NCBI RefSeq assembly: GCF_001544755.2
Contig: NZ_FCOF02000021.1
Location: 1 to 64,000, forward strand
Length of the DNA stretch: 64,000 nt
Direction of reading: 5' to 3'
Source of the DNA: Caballeronia catudaia
GTDB lineage: Bacteria; Pseudomonadota; Gammaproteobacteria; Burkholderiales; Burkholderiaceae
In this document: positions 8,513-19,459 of the stretch, one piece after another
How positions within the stretch are numbered: the stretch's first letter is position 1
Layout of the letters: each line of letters starts with the position of its first letter
Made by a program: the position numbers and the translations under genes
Notes under the pieces: generated by a model
Databases searched by the model: none
What the model was told of the DNA's origin: nothing
Seen by the model: only the letters and a program-made list of their open reading frames with translations

Positions 8513-8875
8513 TCACCCCATTCGGCGCCACGGGCGCTCGCCGGCTAACAAATGCGCGTGGATGTGATACACCTCCTGCCCGCCACCGGGTCCGGTATTA
8601 ATTACCGTGCGAAAACCCGTGTCGCCCCCCGTGTAGGACACACCCAAGTCTTTCGCCAACCTTCCGACGAGACTCACCATTCTACCAAGCAGCGGACTGT
8701 CACTTTCTGTGCAATGAGAAAGTGTTTCAATATGCTTCCGCGGGATCACCAGCACGTGCACCGGCGCAGCAGGATTGATGTCGTTGAACGCGACAAACTC
8801 GTCGTCTTCGTAGACTTTCGTGCTCGGAAGCTGTCCGGAAGCGATCCGGCAAAAAATACAGTTGTCTTGGCTCAT
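8513..8875 (-). CDS. HIT-family nucleotide-binding protein (HinT-like)
   Basis: Histidine-triad hydrolase, HinT group; such proteins cleave AMP-N phosphoramidates. The 120-residue protein starts MSQDNCIFCRIASG, with the Cys pair of the zinc-binding group, and contains the triad motif HIHAHLL near residues 104-110 followed by the usual C-terminal AGERPWRRMG. It is 30 bases downstream of the small membrane protein gene and belongs to the his-tat gene string, as in related Burkholderiaceae. Confidence 0.92.
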   Translation of the reverse strand: MSQDNCIFCRIASGQLPSTKVYEDDEFVAFNDINPAAPVHVLVIPRKHIETLSHCTESDSPLLGRMVSLVGRLAKDLGVSYTGGDTGFRTVINTGPGGGQEVYHIHAHLLAGERPWRRMG

Positions 8876-8905
8876 GGACTTGACGGATTTCGTTGTCGAA
8901 TGTGA

Positions 8906-9298
8906 TTACAACCACGCGGTCGGTTCGAGCGTCTTGCTTTCGTAGAGGAAAAGCCAGCCCTTGATGATCCGATACAGCGTCCAGATCCAGGTCGCGCCGA
9001 TGATCAGGAAGCCGAGGCCGAGCACCCAGATCAGGGCGAAGCCGACGACGTGCCCAAGCAGCGACCACCAGAACGTGCGAATCTGCCAGGTGAAGTGATC
9101 GGCGAACGGCGTGCCTTCGGCATCGCTGCGCTTGACGTAGTTGAGGATGATCGCGACGAGGCCGGTGAGTCCGCCCGTCAGCCAATAGACCGCGTACAGC
9201 GCGTACAGCACATGCGTGAAGGTGCGCATGTTGCGCAGCCGTTCCGGATCGGATGAGTTCTGAACGACAGGCGGATAGGGTTCGTACGGCCGGTTCAT
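8906..9298 (-). CDS. DUF4870-like small membrane protein
   Basis: A 130-residue protein of unknown function with about three to four hydrophobic segments (near 27-52, 75-100 and 100-118) and an ending rich in aromatic residues. It resembles the DUF4870/Tic20-like membrane proteins found after hisE in Burkholderia relatives. AGGAGGTCC upstream of the ATG is a strong ribosome binding site. No catalytic motif is visible, so no role is assigned. Confidence 0.7.
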   Translation of the reverse strand: MNRPYEPYPPVVQNSSDPERLRNMRTFTHVLYALYAVYWLTGGLTGLVAIILNYVKRSDAEGTPFADHFTWQIRTFWWSLLGHVVGFALIWVLGLGFLIIGATWIWTLYRIIKGWLFLYESKTLEPTAWL

Positions 9299-9328
9299 GC
9301 TGGACCTCCTTCAGATGCGAGACGCTCG

Positions 9329-9697
9329 TCAGCCGCCGTTTTGCTCGCGCTCGCGCGACTTGCGCAGCGCCTTCTCTTCGATCCCCGACAAGCCTTCGCG
9401 ACGCTCGAGTTCGGCGATGACGTCGGCGGGGCTCAGGTCGAAATGGGACAGCGTCACGAGACAATGAAACCACAAATCGGCGACCTCGCTGACCAGTGCT
9501 TTTGGTGCGCCGCCGTGGCGCGCGTCCTTCGCGGCGAGCACGACTTCCGTCGCTTCCTCGCCGATCTTCTTCAGGATCGCGTCGTCACCTTTGTGAAAGA
9601 GTCGGGAAACGTAGGATTGTTCCGGATCGCCGCCCTTGCGGCTGTCAATGATCGCGGCGAGTCGCAACAGCGTGTCCAGCGTGGTGGCTTGCGTCAT
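9329..9697 (-). CDS. hisE: Phosphoribosyl-ATP pyrophosphatase
   Basis: Second step of histidine synthesis, PR-ATP to PR-AMP. The 122-residue protein is a MazG-like all-helical enzyme with the acidic motif KKIGEEATEVVLAAKD (about 43-58) and EVADLWFH (71-78). It is separate from hisI here rather than fused as in enterobacteria; the two genes overlap by four bases (ATGA), so translation is coupled. The MTQATTL start is used because it makes that overlap and matches the family. Confidence 0.95.
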   Translation of the reverse strand: MTQATTLDTLLRLAAIIDSRKGGDPEQSYVSRLFHKGDDAILKKIGEEATEVVLAAKDARHGGAPKALVSEVADLWFHCLVTLSHFDLSPADVIAELERREGLSGIEEKALRKSREREQNGG

Positions 9698-10098
9698 TTG
9701 TAGATGCTTTCTGGATCTTTCAGCACAGGCTCGACAGCGACCCACTCGCCGTTCTCGGCCGTGCCCTCGAATTTCTGGAAAAAACAGGAGTGGCGTCCGG
9801 TGTGACACGCGATACCCGACACCTGTTCGACCTTGAGGAGCACCACGTCTTCGTCGCAGTCGAGACGCACGTCGTGCACGTGCTGCACGTGGCCCGACTC
9901 CTCGCCCTTGAACCACAGGCGCTGACGCGATCGCGAAAAGTACACGGCGCGCTTCAGTTCAATGGTCTTCGCTAGCGCCTCGCGATTCATCCACGCGAAC
10001 ATCAACACGTCGTTGCTCGATGCTTCCTGCGCGATCACCGGCACGAGGCCGTTCGCGTCCCACTTCACTTTGTCGAGCCAGTCGGCTTGCGCGTTCAT
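9694..10098 (-). CDS. hisI: Phosphoribosyl-AMP cyclohydrolase
   Basis: Third step of histidine synthesis, opening the adenine ring of PR-AMP; a zinc enzyme. The 134-residue protein contains the metal-site region CDEDVVLLKVEQ and the conserved GIACHTGRHSCFF. It is monofunctional and lies only four bases after hisF. Confidence 0.95.
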   Translation of the reverse strand: MNAQADWLDKVKWDANGLVPVIAQEASSNDVLMFAWMNREALAKTIELKRAVYFSRSRQRLWFKGEESGHVQHVHDVRLDCDEDVVLLKVEQVSGIACHTGRHSCFFQKFEGTAENGEWVAVEPVLKDPESIYK

Positions 10099-10102
10099 CG
10101 GC

Positions 10103-10876
<774 letters not shown>

Positions 10877-10954
10877 TTTCTGTGCCGATACGAAGTAGAA
10901 GCAGCCGGAAGGCGAGTAAAGAACCGCCCGGCCATGCTCGCGCCGCGAGAAGAT

Positions 10955-11707
10955 TTACGCGCCGTCCGGTTCGCGCAGCACGTCGGCGCGCGTCTGGGCG
11001 GCCGTGAAATCGAGATCGCCCGAGTAGATCGCGCGGCCGCAGATCACGCCTTCGACGCCTTCGTCCTCGACTTCACAGAGCGATTCGATATCCGCGATGC
11101 TCGACAGCCCGCCGCTCGCGATCACCGGAATCTTCACCGCCCGCGCGAGGCGCACGGTCGCGTCGATGTTGATGCCCTGGAGCATGCCGTCGCGGCCGAT
11201 GTCGGTATAGATGATCGATTCGCAGCCGTAGTCCTCGAACTTGCGGCCGAGATCCTCGACTTCGTGACCCGTCAGCTTGCTCCAGCCGTCGGTGGCGACC
11301 TTGCCGTCCTTCGCGTCCAGTCCGACGATGATATGGCCGCCGAACGCACTGCACGCGTCCCGCAGGAAGCCCGGATTCTTGACCGCCGCGGTGCCGATGA
11401 TCACGAACGACAAACCGTCGTCGAGATAACGCTCGATGGTTTCCAGATCGCGGATGCCGCCGCCTAGCTGCACGGGAATCTCGCTGCCCACTTCTTCGAT
11501 GATTGCGCGGATCGCGTCGCCGTTTCTCGGCTTGCCAGCAAAGGCGCCGTTCAGATCGACCAGATGGAGCCGTCGCGCACCGCGATCGACCCAATGTCGG
11601 GCCATTGCTGCGGGATCTTCTGAAAAAATGGTCGCCTGGTCCATATCGCCCTGCTTGAGGCGCACGCACTGACCGTCCTTGAGATCGATGGCCGGAATGA
11701 GCAGCAT
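10955..11707 (-). CDS. hisA: ProFAR isomerase
   Basis: Fourth step of histidine synthesis, an Amadori rearrangement of ProFAR to PRFAR. The 250-residue barrel, paralogous to HisF, starts MLLIPAIDLKDG with catalytic D8 and has D131 (VGLDAKDG). A 148-base gap separates it from hisH; nothing recognisable is seen in that gap. Confidence 0.97.
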   Translation of the reverse strand: MLLIPAIDLKDGQCVRLKQGDMDQATIFSEDPAAMARHWVDRGARRLHLVDLNGAFAGKPRNGDAIRAIIEEVGSEIPVQLGGGIRDLETIERYLDDGLSFVIIGTAAVKNPGFLRDACSAFGGHIIVGLDAKDGKVATDGWSKLTGHEVEDLGRKFEDYGCESIIYTDIGRDGMLQGINIDATVRLARAVKIPVIASGGLSSIADIESLCEVEDEGVEGVICGRAIYSGDLDFTAAQTRADVLREPDGA

Positions 11708-11855
11708 AGGTATCGCGTATTTTCGGGGTGAAGTTGATCAAAACGGCGCGCGTGCGGTCTTTCATGCCTTTCGCGCCGTCTCGCTAGTGTAGTACAAGTC
11801 TTGCAACGGTCATGCGCCCGTCGTAATAGGCGAAAACGCTAGCGGGCACGCCATT

Positions 11856-12497
11856 TCACGGGTTCCAGTGCACGAAATTACGGTACAGGCGCAATCCGGC
11901 GTCCGCGCTCTTTTCCGGATGGAACTGGGTCGCGAAGATATTGTCACGCGCCACCGCCGACGCAAATGCGCTGCCGTACACGGTTTCGCCGGATGTGTGC
12001 GCCGGATTGTCCGGGACCACGTAATAGCTGTGCACGAAGTAGAAGAACGCGCCGTCCGCGACGCCGTCCCAGATCGGGTGCGCCTGTGCCTGGCGCACGC
12101 GGTTCCAGCCCATCTGCGGCACCTTGAAGCGCGATCCGTCGTCCTGCAGGAGACCGTCGAGCTGGAAGCGCACGACCTTGCCCGGCAGAAGGCCGAGGCC
12201 TTTGGTGTCGCCTTCCTCGCTCCAGTCGAAGAGCATCTGCTCGCCGACGCACACGCCGAGCATCGGTTTCTCGCGCGCCGCCTGCATCAGCGCTTCCTGC
12301 AGGCCGGAAGCGGCCAGATGGCCCATGCAGTCGCGCATCGCGCCCTGGCCCGGCAGTACCACGCGATCCGCCGCGTGGATGCCTTGCGGCTGATCGACGA
12401 TCGCCACGTTCGCGTCGGGTGCAGCCTTTTTCAGCGCCTGGTAGACCGAGCGCAGGTTGCCCATTCCGTAATCAACAATCGCAATCGAAGTAGTCAT
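11856..12497 (-). CDS. hisH: Imidazole glycerol phosphate synthase, glutaminase subunit
   Basis: Class I glutamine amidotransferase that hydrolyses glutamine and channels ammonia to HisF. The 213-residue protein has the catalytic triad C83 (in GVCVGEQ), H193 and E195 (QFHPEKS) and the oxyanion-region VVLPGQGA. The nucleophile elbow reads GVCVGEQ rather than the more usual GICLGMQ, a mild variant. The MTTSIAIVDYG start gives a four-base ATGA overlap with marC. Confidence 0.96.
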   Translation of the reverse strand: MTTSIAIVDYGMGNLRSVYQALKKAAPDANVAIVDQPQGIHAADRVVLPGQGAMRDCMGHLAASGLQEALMQAAREKPMLGVCVGEQMLFDWSEEGDTKGLGLLPGKVVRFQLDGLLQDDGSRFKVPQMGWNRVRQAQAHPIWDGVADGAFFYFVHSYYVVPDNPAHTSGETVYGSAFASAVARDNIFATQFHPEKSADAGLRLYRNFVHWNP

Positions 12498-13114
12498 TTC
12501 AAAGATGGCATCAAGGCCTTCAACCCGTCGACGATGAACTCCACCGCCAGCGCGGACAACATCAAACCCATGAGACGCGTGCCGATATTGATCCCGGTGC
12601 GCCCGACCACGCGCGCGATCGGCTCGGCGAGATTCAGCGCGCCGAAGCACAGCCCCGCGATGACCGCGCCCAGCACGACGAGCCCGAAACGGTCATACCA
12701 GTGCTGCGCATTGGCAGCATAGACGATCACCGTGCTGATCGAGCCGGGACCAGTCAGCAGCGGAATCGCGAGCGGCACGACCGCGACGCTGTTGCGCTCC
12801 TCGGCTTCCATGCGTTCTTCGGGCGTCGAGCGCGCGTTGCCGACCTGCGCGTTCAACATGCTGATCGCCATGAGCAGCATGATGATGCCGCCGCCCACTT
12901 CGAACGATCCGACCGAAATGCCGAAGAACGCGATGATCTGCTGCCCGAGCAGCGCGGTCACCGCGATCACGCAGAACACCGAAATGGACGCGACGCGAAT
13001 CGTGTTGCGCCGCTCGATGTCCGACTGCTGCGCGGTCAGGCTGAGAAAAAACGGTATCGCGCCGATCGGGTTGATCAGCGCGAGCAGCGATATGAACGAC
13101 TTGAACAGATCCAT
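12494..13114 (-). CDS. MarC-family integral membrane protein
   Basis: A 206-residue protein with about six membrane helices and the MarC/UPF0056 opening FISLLALINPIGAIPFF. Early links of MarC to multidrug resistance were not upheld, and no transported substrate is established. It is embedded between hisB and hisH and overlaps hisH by four bases, so it must be co-expressed with histidine genes, although the family is not known to take part in histidine metabolism. Confidence 0.88.
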   Translation of the reverse strand: MDLFKSFISLLALINPIGAIPFFLSLTAQQSDIERRNTIRVASISVFCVIAVTALLGQQIIAFFGISVGSFEVGGGIIMLLMAISMLNAQVGNARSTPEERMEAEERNSVAVVPLAIPLLTGPGSISTVIVYAANAQHWYDRFGLVVLGAVIAGLCFGALNLAEPIARVVGRTGINIGTRLMGLMLSALAVEFIVDGLKALMPSLK

Positions 13115-13150
13115 CGTAAGCCCGGCGCGCGCGGGATCGGAGTCGGCGAA

Positions 13151-13738
13151 TCAGAGACTGCCTTTGGTCGACGGAATCTGCCCCGCCGCGCGTTCATCGA
13201 CTTCGCACGCCATGCGCAGCGCGCGGCCGAACGCTTTGAACACGGTTTCGACCTGATGGTGCGCGTTGATGCCGCGCAGGTTGTCGATATGCAGCGTCAC
13301 ACCCGCGTGATTCACGAATCCGCGGAAGAATTCGATGGTGAGATCGACGTCGAACGTGCCGATGCGCGCGCGCGTGAACGGCACATGGAATTCGAGACCA
13401 GGCCGGCCGGAAAAATCGATCACGACACGCGACAGCGCCTCGTCGAGCGGCACGTAGGAATGCCCGTAGCGGCGAATGCCCTTGCGGTCGCCGATAGCCT
13501 TCGCCACCGCCTGACCGAGCGTGATGCCGGTGTCTTCGACAGTATGGTGATCGTCGATATGGAGGTCGCCATGCGCTTCGACGTCGAGATCGATGAGCCC
13601 GTGACGGGCGATCTGGTCGAGCATGTGATCGAGGAACGGGACGCCGGTGGCGAGCTTCTGCTTGCCGGTGCCGTCCAGATCGAGCTTCACACGGATCTGC
13701 GTTTCGCTGGTGTTGCGAACGACTTCCGCAATGCGCAT
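13151..13738 (-). CDS. hisB: Imidazoleglycerol-phosphate dehydratase
   Basis: Sixth step of histidine synthesis, a manganese enzyme. The 195-residue protein has the two metal-binding motifs, HMLDQIARHG (about 38-47) and DDHHTVEDTG (62-71). It is the monofunctional form; the histidinol-phosphatase domain fused to HisB in E. coli is absent and no separate phosphatase gene is seen in this window. Confidence 0.96.
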   Translation of the reverse strand: MRIAEVVRNTSETQIRVKLDLDGTGKQKLATGVPFLDHMLDQIARHGLIDLDVEAHGDLHIDDHHTVEDTGITLGQAVAKAIGDRKGIRRYGHSYVPLDEALSRVVIDFSGRPGLEFHVPFTRARIGTFDVDLTIEFFRGFVNHAGVTLHIDNLRGINAHHQVETVFKAFGRALRMACEVDERAAGQIPSTKGSL

Positions 13739-13770
13739 TTTGATTCCTTGAGACTTGATCGTTATGGGGT

Positions 13771-14844
13771 TCAGTGTGGCGCGATCTTTTTCAGCGCCGC
13801 GACCATGTGCGCGTTTTCTTCGGCCGTGCCGACCGTCAAACGTATGCAGTTGGCGAGCAATGGATGCATTTTACCCACGTTTTTGATCAAAACCCGCGAA
13901 GTCAGAAGGGTTTCGAAAGCAACGGCCGCGTCCGGAACGCGCACGAGCAGAAAGTTGCCCGCGCTCGGAAATACCGTCATGCCGGGCAGTGCAGCGACTT
14001 CGCGCGCGAGCTGCGTGCGTTGCGCGCGCAGTTCGGCGGCTTGCGCGTCGAGCACGTCGAGGTGATCGAGCAAAAAATCGGCGGTGGCTTGCGTCAGCAC
14101 GTTGATGTTGTACGGCGGGCGCACCTTGTCGAACTGCATGATCCACGAAGGCCGCCCCGCCATGTAGCCGAGGCGGATGCCCGCGAGCCCGAGCTTCGAG
14201 ACCGTGCGCATCACGACGACGTTGTCGAAGTCCGCGGCGCGCGGCATCCAGCTCTTTTCCGCGAACGGCTGATACGCCTCGTCGATCACGACCAGACTCT
14301 TCGATGCCGCCGCGATCACGCGTTCGATGTCGGCGTCGTCGTAGAGCGTGCCGGTCGGATTGTTCGGATACGCGAGGTAGACGAGCGCGGGCGCGTGCTC
14401 GTCGATGGCGGCGATGAGCGCATCGGCATCGAGCGTGAAGTCGGCCTTGAGCGGCACGCCGATGAACGCGAGATGCGCGAACTTCGCCGACATTTCGTAC
14501 ATCACGAAGCCTGGCACCGGCGCCACGACCTTCGCGCCCGGCGTCGAGCACGCGACCGACATCATGCTGATCAGCTCGTCCGAGCCGTTGCCGAGCAGCA
14601 CGTCGCAAGCGTCGGGAACGCGCATCGCGCGCTTGATCTTCGCAAGCAGTTCCGCCGGACGCGGCGCCGGATAGCGATTCAGCGCGACGCCCGCGAGATG
14701 CGCGCCGAGACGTTCGGCGAGATCGGCGGGCAGCGTGGAGGGATTTTCCATCGCGTCGAGCTTGATCAGCCCCGTGGCGTCGGGCACGGGATAGCTCGTC
14801 ATCGCGAGTACGTCGGGACGAATGATGTCTTGGGCTGTCGTCAT
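13771..14844 (-). CDS. hisC: Histidinol-phosphate aminotransferase
   Basis: PLP-dependent transfer of the amino group from glutamate to imidazole acetol phosphate. The 357-residue fold-type I protein has YPNNPTG (substrate/PLP loop, about 159-165), VIDEAY (186-191) and the PLP lysine K217 in TVSKLGLAGIRLGY. It lies 105 bases after hisD; that gap contains short tandem repeats of the hisD 3' end. Confidence 0.96.
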   Translation of the reverse strand: MTTAQDIIRPDVLAMTSYPVPDATGLIKLDAMENPSTLPADLAERLGAHLAGVALNRYPAPRPAELLAKIKRAMRVPDACDVLLGNGSDELISMMSVACSTPGAKVVAPVPGFVMYEMSAKFAHLAFIGVPLKADFTLDADALIAAIDEHAPALVYLAYPNNPTGTLYDDADIERVIAAASKSLVVIDEAYQPFAEKSWMPRAADFDNVVVMRTVSKLGLAGIRLGYMAGRPSWIMQFDKVRPPYNINVLTQATADFLLDHLDVLDAQAAELRAQRTQLAREVAALPGMTVFPSAGNFLLVRVPDAAVAFETLLTSRVLIKNVGKMHPLLANCIRLTVGTAEENAHMVAALKKIAPH

Positions 14845-14921
14845 GATTTCCCGGCGCTCTCTCGCCGGATTTGAGCGGCGGCTCTCAGGCCGCCTCGTTC
14901 GATGGGCTCGGCTGTGGGTCG

Positions 14922-14949
14922 GCCGATATTTTCAGCCGATATTGATCAG

Positions 14950-14961
<12 letters not shown>
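14922..14961. repeat. Three copies of GCCGATATT at the hisD 3' end
   Basis: GCCGATATT occurs at 14922-14930, 14935-14943 and 14953-14961. Read on the minus strand the first copy met is the last codons of hisD (AAT ATC GGC TGA); the next block repeats CAATATCGGCTGA in the same frame, and the last is an AAATATCGGC remnant. It looks like a small slippage or duplication of the gene end. Confidence 0.8.
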
Positions 14962-16272
<1,311 letters not shown>

Positions 16273-16318
16273 GCTGGTTTTCCGTTTTGCTGGTGGCGCG
16301 CCGCAGTGCGCGGCTCGC

Positions 16319-17020
16319 CTAATTGCCTGTGCCGCCTGCGCTGAGCGTGGCGCGCTCGAAGGCGTCGAGGTACGGCTTGAGCGCCGCGCGCTTCAGCTTG
16401 AGCGCCGCCTGGTTCACGACGAGGCGCGACGAAATCTGCATGATCTCTTCCACTTCGACGAGGTTATTCGCCCGCAGCGTGCCGCCCGAACTCACCAGGT
16501 CGACGATCGCATCCGCGAGGCCGACGAGCGGCGCGAGCTCCATTGATCCGTACAGCTTGATCAGATCGACGTGCACGCCCTTCGACGCGAAATGCTGGCG
16601 AGCGGTCTCGGTGTACTTCGTCGCGACACGCAGGCGCGCGCCCTGACGCACCGCGCTCGCGTAGTCGAAGCCGGCCTTCACTGCCACCGACATCCGGCAA
16701 CGCGCGATGTCCAGATCGATCGGCTGATACAGACCGCCGCCGCCATGCTCGATCAGCACGTCTTTCCCCGCGACGCCGAAATCCGCCGCGCCGTATTCGA
16801 CGTAAGTCGGCACATCGGTCGCGCGCACGATGATCACGCGCAGGTTCGGATTCGTGGTCGGGAGAATCAGCTTACGCGAGCTCTCCGGATCTTCGGCCAC
16901 CTGCACGCCGGCCGCCGCGAGCAGCGGCAGCGTTTCCTCGAAGATACGCCCTTTCGACAGCGCGAGCGTCAGCGGCGCGCGCGGCCCCACCGACGACGAC
17001 GTCTGCGGAAGCGAACTCAT
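16319..17020 (-). CDS. hisG: ATP phosphoribosyltransferase, short form
   Basis: First and committed step of histidine synthesis. At 233 residues this is the short HisG that lacks the C-terminal histidine-binding regulatory domain and needs HisZ as partner; hisZ is not in the window. Motifs include LALSKGRIFEETLPLL, ADFGVAGKDVL, and the PRPP loop DLVSSGGTLRANNL. The start chosen gives a four-base ATGA overlap with murA. Confidence 0.96.
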   Translation of the reverse strand: MSSLPQTSSSVGPRAPLTLALSKGRIFEETLPLLAAAGVQVAEDPESSRKLILPTTNPNLRVIIVRATDVPTYVEYGAADFGVAGKDVLIEHGGGGLYQPIDLDIARCRMSVAVKAGFDYASAVRQGARLRVATKYTETARQHFASKGVHVDLIKLYGSMELAPLVGLADAIVDLVSSGGTLRANNLVEVEEIMQISSRLVVNQAALKLKRAALKPYLDAFERATLSAGGTGN

Positions 17021-18288
17021 TGCTCGCTCCCGCTGCCCTTGATGCGGCGTACGTTCGCGCCCACGGCCGTCAGCTTCGATTCCATGCGGTCGTAGCCGCG
17101 ATCCAGATGGTAGATGCGGTCGATGAGCGTTTCGCCGTCGGCGCACATCGCCGCGATCACGAGGCTCGCGGACGCACGCAAGTCGGTCGCCATCACCTTC
17201 GCGCCGGAAAGCATCTCGACGCCCGACACGAGCGCCGTGTTGCCGTCGATCGTAATGCGCGCGCCGAGACGGTTCAGCTCCTGCACGTGCATGAAGCGGT
17301 TTTCGAAGATCGTCTCGACCACTTGCGACGTGCCGTTGGCGATCGTGTTGAGCGCCATGAACTGCGCCTGCATGTCGGTTGGGAACGCCGGATATTCGGA
17401 CGTGCGGATGTTCACCGCTTCCGCGCGCTTGTCCATGCGCACGCGCATCCAGTCGTCGCCTTCCTCGATGCTCACGCCGGCTTCGCGCAGCTTGGCGGTC
17501 ACGGCATCGAGCAGATGCGTGCTCACGCGACGCAGCGTGACATCGCCGCCCGCCGCCGCGACCGCGCACAGGAACGTGCCCGCTTCGATGCGATCCGGCA
17601 CGACGTCGTGCTTCGCGCCATGCAGCTTTTCGACGCCCTGAATGACGAGCCGGTCTGTGCCGATGCCGTCGATCTTTGCGCCCATCTTCACGAGCAGATG
17701 CGCGAGGTCGCTCACTTCCGGCTCGCGCGCCGCGTTCTCGATGACGGTCTCGCCTTCGGCCAGCACCGCCGCCATCAGCAGGTTTTCCGTGCCGGTGACG
17801 GTGATCATGTCCGTGATGATGCGCGCGCCCTTCAGACGCTTCGCGCGCGCGTCGATAAAGCCGTGCTCGATGTTGATCTCGGCGCCCATCGCCTGCAGGC
17901 CTTTGATGTGCTGATCGACCGGACGCGCACCGATCGCGCAGCCGCCGGGCAGCGACACCTTGGCCTCGCCGAAGCGCGCGACGAGCGGCCCGAGCACGAG
18001 AATCGACGCGCGCATCGTCTTCACCATTTCGTACGGCGCGATCAGCTTGTCGACCTTCGATGCATTGAGGGTCACGCGGCCGTCGCCGGACACTTCGCAC
18101 TGCACGCCCATCTGACGCAGCAGCTTGAGCATCGTGCGCACGTCCTGGAGATTCGGCACGTTCGACAGATGGACGTCGTCGGCGGTGAGAAGGCTTGCGC
18201 AAAGAATGGGCAAAGCCGCGTTCTTCGCGCCCGAGACGGTGATTTCGCCGGAAAGCTTCGCGCCTCCCGTGATGACCAGTTTATCCAT
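17017..18288 (-). CDS. murA: UDP-N-acetylglucosamine 1-carboxyvinyltransferase
   Basis: First committed step of peptidoglycan synthesis, adding enolpyruvate to UDP-GlcNAc; the target of fosfomycin. The 423-residue protein has K22 in SGAKNAALP and the reactive Cys C117 in PGGCAIGARP, so it should be fosfomycin-sensitive in principle. The ATG at 18286-18288 follows GAAGGAC at good spacing; the upstream in-frame extension is not MurA-like. It overlaps hisG by four bases. Confidence 0.97.
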   Translation of the reverse strand: MDKLVITGGAKLSGEITVSGAKNAALPILCASLLTADDVHLSNVPNLQDVRTMLKLLRQMGVQCEVSGDGRVTLNASKVDKLIAPYEMVKTMRASILVLGPLVARFGEAKVSLPGGCAIGARPVDQHIKGLQAMGAEINIEHGFIDARAKRLKGARIITDMITVTGTENLLMAAVLAEGETVIENAAREPEVSDLAHLLVKMGAKIDGIGTDRLVIQGVEKLHGAKHDVVPDRIEAGTFLCAVAAAGGDVTLRRVSTHLLDAVTAKLREAGVSIEEGDDWMRVRMDKRAEAVNIRTSEYPAFPTDMQAQFMALNTIANGTSQVVETIFENRFMHVQELNRLGARITIDGNTALVSGVEMLSGAKVMATDLRASASLVIAAMCADGETLIDRIYHLDRGYDRMESKLTAVGANVRRIKGSGSEQ

Positions 18289-18443
18289 GCTTGCTTGTCC
18301 TTCGACCGAGCTTCCTGCTGCGGAGCCGTTGCCGGCGCCGCGGTTATCTTGAATGAATCGCACTCTTTACTGCCTTTGTCTGCCGGTGATGCCGGGTGTT
18401 GCTGGGATGTGTCGTATGACCTGATTGGCTTCGCCGGGTGGAC

Positions 18444-18683
18444 TCAGGCCGCTTTCCACTCGTCGGGGGTGAGGGTCTTCATGCTGAGCGCATGAATCTC
18501 CTCGCGCATGCGCTCGCCGAGCGCCGCATAAACCAGTTGATGACGCGCGATCAGCCGCTTGCCGACGAACGCGTCGCTCACGATGGTCGCGAAAAAATGC
18601 TGGCCGTCGCCTTCCACTTCGAGATGCTGACAGGCCAAACCTTTGGCGATGTAGTCCTTCACTTGCTCCGGAGTCGGCAACAT
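18444..18683 (-). CDS. BolA/IbaG-family protein
   Basis: Small class II KH-fold protein that partners monothiol glutaredoxins in iron-sulfur handling. The 79-residue protein contains FFATIVSDAFVGKRLIARHQ and VYAALGERM..EIHALSMKT, the BolA core. Its place before murA matches E. coli ibaG-murA, so it is nearer IbaG than BolA. GGAGACTTCC precedes the ATG. Confidence 0.92.
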   Translation of the reverse strand: MLPTPEQVKDYIAKGLACQHLEVEGDGQHFFATIVSDAFVGKRLIARHQLVYAALGERMREEIHALSMKTLTPDEWKAA

Positions 18684-18703
18684 AGTGGAAGTCTCCTTGA
18701 GAA

Positions 18704-19459
18704 TTAGTGACGCAGCTTGTAGCCGCTCGCGAGCAAACGCACGGCGATCAACGCCAGCACCGCGAGAAACCCGCCAACGATGCCGAGGCTCACCAGCGGA
18801 TTGACATCGGACAGGCCGAAAAAGCCGTAACGGAAGCCGTCGATCATGTAGAAAAACGGATTCAGATGCGACACCGCGCGCCACAGCGGCGGCAGCGTAT
18901 GCGTCGAGTAGAACACGCCGGAAAGAAACGTGAGCGGCATGATCAGGAAGTTCTGGAATGCTGCCAGCTGATCGAACTTGTCGGCCCAGATGCCTGCGAT
19001 CAAACCGAGCGTGCCGAGAATGCCCGAACCGAGGATGGCGAACGCAATGATGTAGAACGGCGCGGAAAAAGACATCGGGATGAACCATATCGTCACGATG
19101 AACACGCCGAACCCGACACTCAGGCCGCGCACGACCGACGCCAGCACATACGCGAAAAACATTTCCCAATGCGCGATGGGCGGCAGCAGCACGAACACGA
19201 GATTGCCCGTGATCTTCGACTGGATCAGCGACGACGAACTGTTCGCGAATGCGTTTTGCAGCACGCTCATCATGACGAGGCCGGGCACGAGAAAGCTCAT
19301 GTAGCCGACACCCGGATACACCTGCACGTGTCCCGACAGCGCGTGACCGAAGATGGTGAGATACAGCAGCGCCGTCACGACCGGCGCGAGCACGGTCTGA
19401 AACGAGACCTTCCAGAAGCGCAGCAGCTCCTTGTAGAACAACGTCTGGAAACCGCTCAT
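18704..19459 (-). CDS. ABC-2 type exporter permease (YadH-like)
   Basis: A 251-residue integral membrane protein with about six helices, of the ABC-2 family that includes YadH and NodJ. It pairs with the ATPase encoded immediately upstream, sharing a four-base ATGA overlap. The conserved GVFYSTHTLPPLWR...LNPFFYMIDGFRYGFFG region is typical. The exported substrate is unknown; in this context an envelope lipid or polysaccharide is possible but not shown. Confidence 0.9.
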   Translation of the reverse strand: MSGFQTLFYKELLRFWKVSFQTVLAPVVTALLYLTIFGHALSGHVQVYPGVGYMSFLVPGLVMMSVLQNAFANSSSSLIQSKITGNLVFVLLPPIAHWEMFFAYVLASVVRGLSVGFGVFIVTIWFIPMSFSAPFYIIAFAILGSGILGTLGLIAGIWADKFDQLAAFQNFLIMPLTFLSGVFYSTHTLPPLWRAVSHLNPFFYMIDGFRYGFFGLSDVNPLVSLGIVGGFLAVLALIAVRLLASGYKLRH

